Assembly: GCA_026770585.1 (NCBI GenBank)
Contig: MU647450.1
Coordinates: 57,270-76,597, forward strand
Source of the DNA: Baffinella frigidus
Taxonomy: Eukaryota > Cryptophyceae > Cryptomonadales > Baffinellaceae
Direction of reading: 5' to 3'
DNA length: 19,328 bases
Shown here: positions 11,030 to 16,300 of the stretch, one piece after another
How the letters are laid out: every line of letters starts with the position of its first letter
How positions within the stretch are numbered: position 1 is the first letter of the stretch
Program-made: the position numbers and the translations under genes
Notes under the pieces: model-generated
What the model was told of the DNA's origin: nothing
The model's database searches: none
Seen by the model: the letters and a program-made list of their open reading frames with translations, nothing else

Positions 11030-13364
11030 CTGTGGGGGGGGTACCTGGTATGGGGTTTGCGGTTTAGGGTTTAGGGTTTAGGGTTTACGAAGGTTTGTAA
11101 TAAATTCACCCAAAACATCCCGAGCAGGTACCTGCTCGCCCAAAACATTAAAAATGACTTTTGAATAACCACCCACAGTGCCCTCAATTTCGAGTAACCC
11201 ATGTGACTCCAATGGCGATTTGAAGGGGTGGACACCCTTGCAAGGCCTTGCGTTGCATCTTCGACCCGTTCTAGGGGTCCAAACCGGGGATCGAATCAAG
11301 GGGTCTTGGGGTTTCAGCGTTTCAGCAGGTGCAGGCTCCGGGGCTAGATTCTTTCGGCAAGTTGACAGGTTAACGTCATAAAAACCGGGTAGTTAGGCCT
11401 ACCGTATTGCCTACGGTAGGCTCCTAGGACCTAATGCTTCGTAGGACCCCCTGAGGCTCATACGGCCTGCCGTAGGCAATACCGTAGGCTGAACTACCCG
11501 GGTTTTAGAACGTTAGCTTTTGAAAGTGGTTGGATCGAGGAAGTCACCAGAACTGGGTCGGATCGCTAGACTTCTGGCCCTACGGTAGGCCATCCGTAGG
11601 GACATAGGGTTGTTCCTACGGATGCCCTAACCGATTCTTGGACATAATCTCGCCAAAAATCCCTTCATAGCCCGCTGTGTGGAGAAGGCTCCGGAGTTGG
11701 GTTCTAGAAGTCTCATCAGAACTGGATGGGGTCGCCCGACCTCTACCCCGGAGGGACCCCCTATGTCCCTACGGGTTGCCTATCGTAGGTTCCTAGGTCT
11801 TATCGCTTGGGGGTTATTCGAAATCCCTTCGAATAACTCATGAACGATAAGACCTCCGCCGTGTGGTGGGGGGTTGGATTGCGGAAATCTTACCAGAACT
11901 GGATGGGGTCGCCAGACTTCTGGCCCGGAGGCACCCTGACCGAGACCTGCCCCACTCCCTCGATCGCCACCTGTGTGAGAGGGAGTGCTCTTCAGTCCAC
12001 GCCAGGTCATAATTTAATATTTCATTTTACTACACCATCTTCGAGTAAAGTTGATCCTACCCGGGAAACACGCCAAAAGTAATTGGAGCCCTTGCCATGC
12101 GGAACTTCGAAAATCTGTACCACGATACGCCATCTCAACACTTTTAGCGCGAACGAGTGGGTACGAAAATCCCACTTTTGCCCTGGCGCGGATTTCTGTT
12201 CCTAAGATCCGGATGAGGGGTGCGCCGCCATATTTTCGAGTGAACCGTATAACCGAAGTACTCCCTCGACCGCCACCTGCCACACGAGGCTACACCTGGC
12301 CTTTTTATAAAACCTTCTTTTAGAGGGTCGCACGGGAGTTGGTCACGTAACTCTACGAAATTATGTAGAGTTAGGTGACCAACTTGATCACAACTCAGTA
12401 CAAATCCGAGTAAGGGAGTGCCGTTCAGGTTCCTAGTTGTCTCTTCAGTGGCGAGTAGCCTCAATAGCCTTGGCGGGAGTCCCGCGCTTAGGGTTTAGGG
12501 TTTAGGGTTTAGGGTTTAGGGTTTAGGGTTTAGTAGGGTTTACGATTTAGGGTATAGGGTTTCGGGTTCAGGATTTAGGGTTTAGGGTTTAGGGTTCAGG
12601 ATTTAGGGTTTGAAGTTGAGCGTTTTGGGGTTGAGGGTTGAGGGTTAGCGGGCGGGACGTTACCAGGAACATTTCGGGGGTGGGCGGGCCGGGGATGATG
12701 ACTTGGTACTGCTTCGGCTCCGGGTGCCGCATCGCGTTCTGCAAACAAGGGAAACATTACACAGGTTATGAGTGCGCACCACACAGGTTATGGATGCTTG
12801 GGGTGTAGGGTCAAGCACTCGAACAGGTTACGCTGAACAGGTTACGGCAGCACATCCCGGTCGGGGATGATGACTTGGTACTGTTTCGGCTCCGGGTGCC
12901 GCATCGCGTTCTGCAACGAACCGGTTATGTTACACAGGTCATGGATGAGAACCAACAAGCGTTTTTTGGTGTTCCGAACCCACTATGTACGTGACTCTTT
13001 GTATAACCTCAAAGAATTCAACGGAAAAGCGTACTGTTTCGGCTTCGGGTGCCGAATCGCGTTCTGCAAAACACGCAAAAAATAGGAATGCGCACCGACT
13101 GTACAAGTCCCAGCAGTAGGTTGGCGCCGGGATTAGATTGACACGGGAATTATGTATTCCACCCTTAGGTAGAAGACAGCGCGCAGCGGCCGTTAAGTTG
13201 ATCACTTTTCAAAAGGCTCTGAGGGTAAAAAACGAGGGATCTGGAATGCAGGATGTAGGGTGGCGGGGGGAGGGTGGAGGGTTGAGGATGGAGGTTGGAG
13301 GGTGGAGGGTGAAGGGTGGAGGGTGGAGGGTGGATGTTGTCAATCAAGAGCTCTCTCTCTCTCG

Positions 13365-13396
<32 letters not shown>

Positions 13397-16300
13397 ACCA
13401 TGCTGCGGATGCGATCGGCCTCGGCTTGCCGGGCAGCGGCCGCGTGCGCCTCGCGGTTGTGGAACTCGTCCCACGCCGCCTTTGCCTGATAGAGCAGTCA
13501 CAGAAGCACATAGACCAGTCAGTGAACGCCTGATAGAGCAGTCTCAGAAGCACATAGACCAGTCCGAGCTGATAGAACAGTCACAGAAGCAAACAGACGA
13601 GTCGGAGAAGGACCGGGTAAGCCGCAAACCCACACCACATGGCGTATTCGTTAGGACCAACCCACACAGTACGGGCGATTCGATGAGAAGGGGTAAGGCT
13701 GCCGCGATGGACGTGGGGTACTTGTCGAGGACCGCTGATAGAGCAGTCGCAGAAGCAAAAAGACGAGTCAGAGAAGGACAGATACGCCTACCGCGCTGGT
13801 GGAATCCGCTCAAAATGCAGGAGACTCGGTAGGACTGCCTAGCTCTGCCTCACTCGGGTTGGCACAGACTACTCTTCAAGTTGACATGCTGGGTGTGCGG
13901 TAAAAATCCGTCAACTTTGGCGCGGAAAAGAGCCCGGGCTCTCACCAAATTGGTGAGCCAAAATAGACTGAGACAGAGCTAGTCTTTCTCTCCCTCACCC
14001 GATCGCATATGGAAACATATTCAATTTAAATAAACTTATTTAAATTATTTATATTAAAATTTGCTACTTCAGGGGTGTGATTTTTGGTATGATAAGGACC
14101 TCCTCGGGATCGAGCTCCTCCTCGCCCTCGATGAGGTCCTCCGACTTGTGGTACCCAACGATCCACCTGTGCCATCCAATCAACTTTTCAGACGCAGTCT
14201 TAAAGTTGTCGCGCAGACATACGCCTGTTGTTGACCCCAGTCAGCCCTTCTTCTCAGTTCGCAAATCGGTCCATTGATTTTTATTGGTACTAGCTAACAA
14301 TTGCTCGGTGCAAAGACATTTAACGAACCAATACTTCGACCGGATTTTCGGCCGAAACCTCCTCCGAAGCCCGCAGTGTGGTGGGAGGGAGGAAGAGAGA
14401 GGGAGAGAGAAAGAGAGAGGGAGATAGAGGGAGATGGCGAGAGCGAAGGAGAGAGAGGGAGAGAGAGGGAGAGAGAGGGAGAGAGAGGGAGAGAGGGAGG
14501 AAGCGAGAGGGAGAGGGAGAGAGGGTGGGAAGGGGAGCGGACTTGGGCAGCATGTCGACCATGACACGCGCGAACAAGTCATCCTTCGGCACCGCCACGC
14601 TCGCATACAGCGCCTCCTGCCCCCCCGTGAGGACGTCCTTCTTCTTCTCCTCCTCCACCTTCTTGTCCGCGATCACGGCCACTGCCCCTGCAGGGTGTAG
14701 AGTATAAATTCACAGGGGGGGGAATAGATGATTTCATCAAAAAATTGAAGGGTTTAGGGTGAAGGGTTCAGGGTGTAGGGTGTAGGATGCAGGGTGTAGG
14801 GTGTAGGATGCAGGGTTCAGGATTTTGGGTTTGGGGTGTAGGGTGTACCCGCGGCCTCGCCTTCCGTGCCTTCTTTCACTTCCGAGGCGTTCGCCGCTCG
14901 CCAGTGCTCCGGCGCTGATCCCTGCGAGAGGTTTGGGGTTCAGGGTTTAGGTCTACGCCCGGCGTAGGGTGTGGGGTTTAGGATTTAGGGTTTAGGGTTT
15001 AGGGTTTGGGGTTTAGGGTTTAGGGTTTAGGGTGTAGGGTTTGGGGTTTAGGGTGTGGGGTTTAGGGTGTTGGGTTTCGGGTGTTGGGTTCGGGGTATAG
15101 GGTTTAGGGTTTGGGGTTTAGGGTTTAGGGTTTGGGGTTTATGGTTTAGGGCTTAGGGTTTGGGGTTTGGGGTTTAGGGTTTAGGGTTTAGGGTTTAGGG
15201 TTTAGGGTTTAGGGTTTAGGGTTTGGGGTGTGGGGTTGAGGGTTTAGGGTTGAGTGCAGCGCAGCGCGCGATAGACTTAGGCCGCCACCTCACTAGCGCA
15301 GACCCCGATCAGTGCTCACCGCATCACATAGTCAACGCCCAACCACGTTACCGTTGCCACATTTAAACCGTGGCAACGTGGCCAGGTATCGTACAAATCC
15401 TCGACCTGAGCATAAAACCAACATTGACGAACAGGCCACAACCATTCTCGAGTGGTAGGGAAACCTGCTCGATCGAGTCCGCGGTCTTCCCAGGAGTGAA
15501 ATGAAACAGCGAACGCAGCCCCCCCCCCCGAATAATTCACAAGTCGATACTCCATAGGACCCTACGGTCGGCAATACCATAGTGACGTAGGGTGGTCTTA
15601 TGGATATCCTAACTGATTCTTGGTCAGAATCCGACAAAACATCCCTTGGTAGCCCGCTGTGTGTGTGTGTGGGGTGGAACCTGCTCGATCGAGTCGGCAG
15701 GCTTTCCCGGAGTGAAATGGAACAGCGAACGCAGCTCCTCCTCCGAATAATTCACACGTGGTTACTCCATAGGACCCTACGGTAGGCAATACCGTGGGGA
15801 CATAGGATGGTCCTACGGACATCCTCGCTGATTCACATAGGCTGATCCTACGGATATCCCAACCTATTCTTGGTCAGAATCCGACAACAAATCCCCTCGT
15901 AGCCCGGCGTGTGTGTGTGTGGGGCGAACCTGCTCGATGGAGTCGGCGGGCTTCCCAGGAGTGAAGTGGAACAGCGAACGCAGCTCCTCTTCCGTGAACT
16001 GCCTCCCGGTTTCCTCCTTGTCCACCACGCGCGACGCCAGCGCCTGCTTCGTCACCTGTTCTCCAAGCTCCATTGGTCAAATTTCTGTTTTTCACTGGAC
16101 CATAGAATTTGTCAAATTTCGGAGAAAAAACTGCCTCCGCTCCCCCCGCCTTGAGCCCTTCGTCTGAGTTTGCACTTTCCCACCATTTTCGACTGAATAC
16201 TCTGGAGGTCCTCCTCCGTGAAGTGCCTCCCGGTCTCCTCCTGGTCCACCACGCGCGAGGCCAGTGCTTGCTTCGTTACCTGCTCTCCCAGGTTCTCTGG

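Noticed and set aside
13486-13780. CRISPR-like array
   Set aside because: Repeats are imperfect, spacing is uneven, there is no leader or cas gene, and the repeat is the intron end of a spliced gene.
14301-14707. Several Arg/Glu-rich plus-strand frames
   Set aside because: They are translations of the GAGAGGGA purine repeat and antisense of exon B7.
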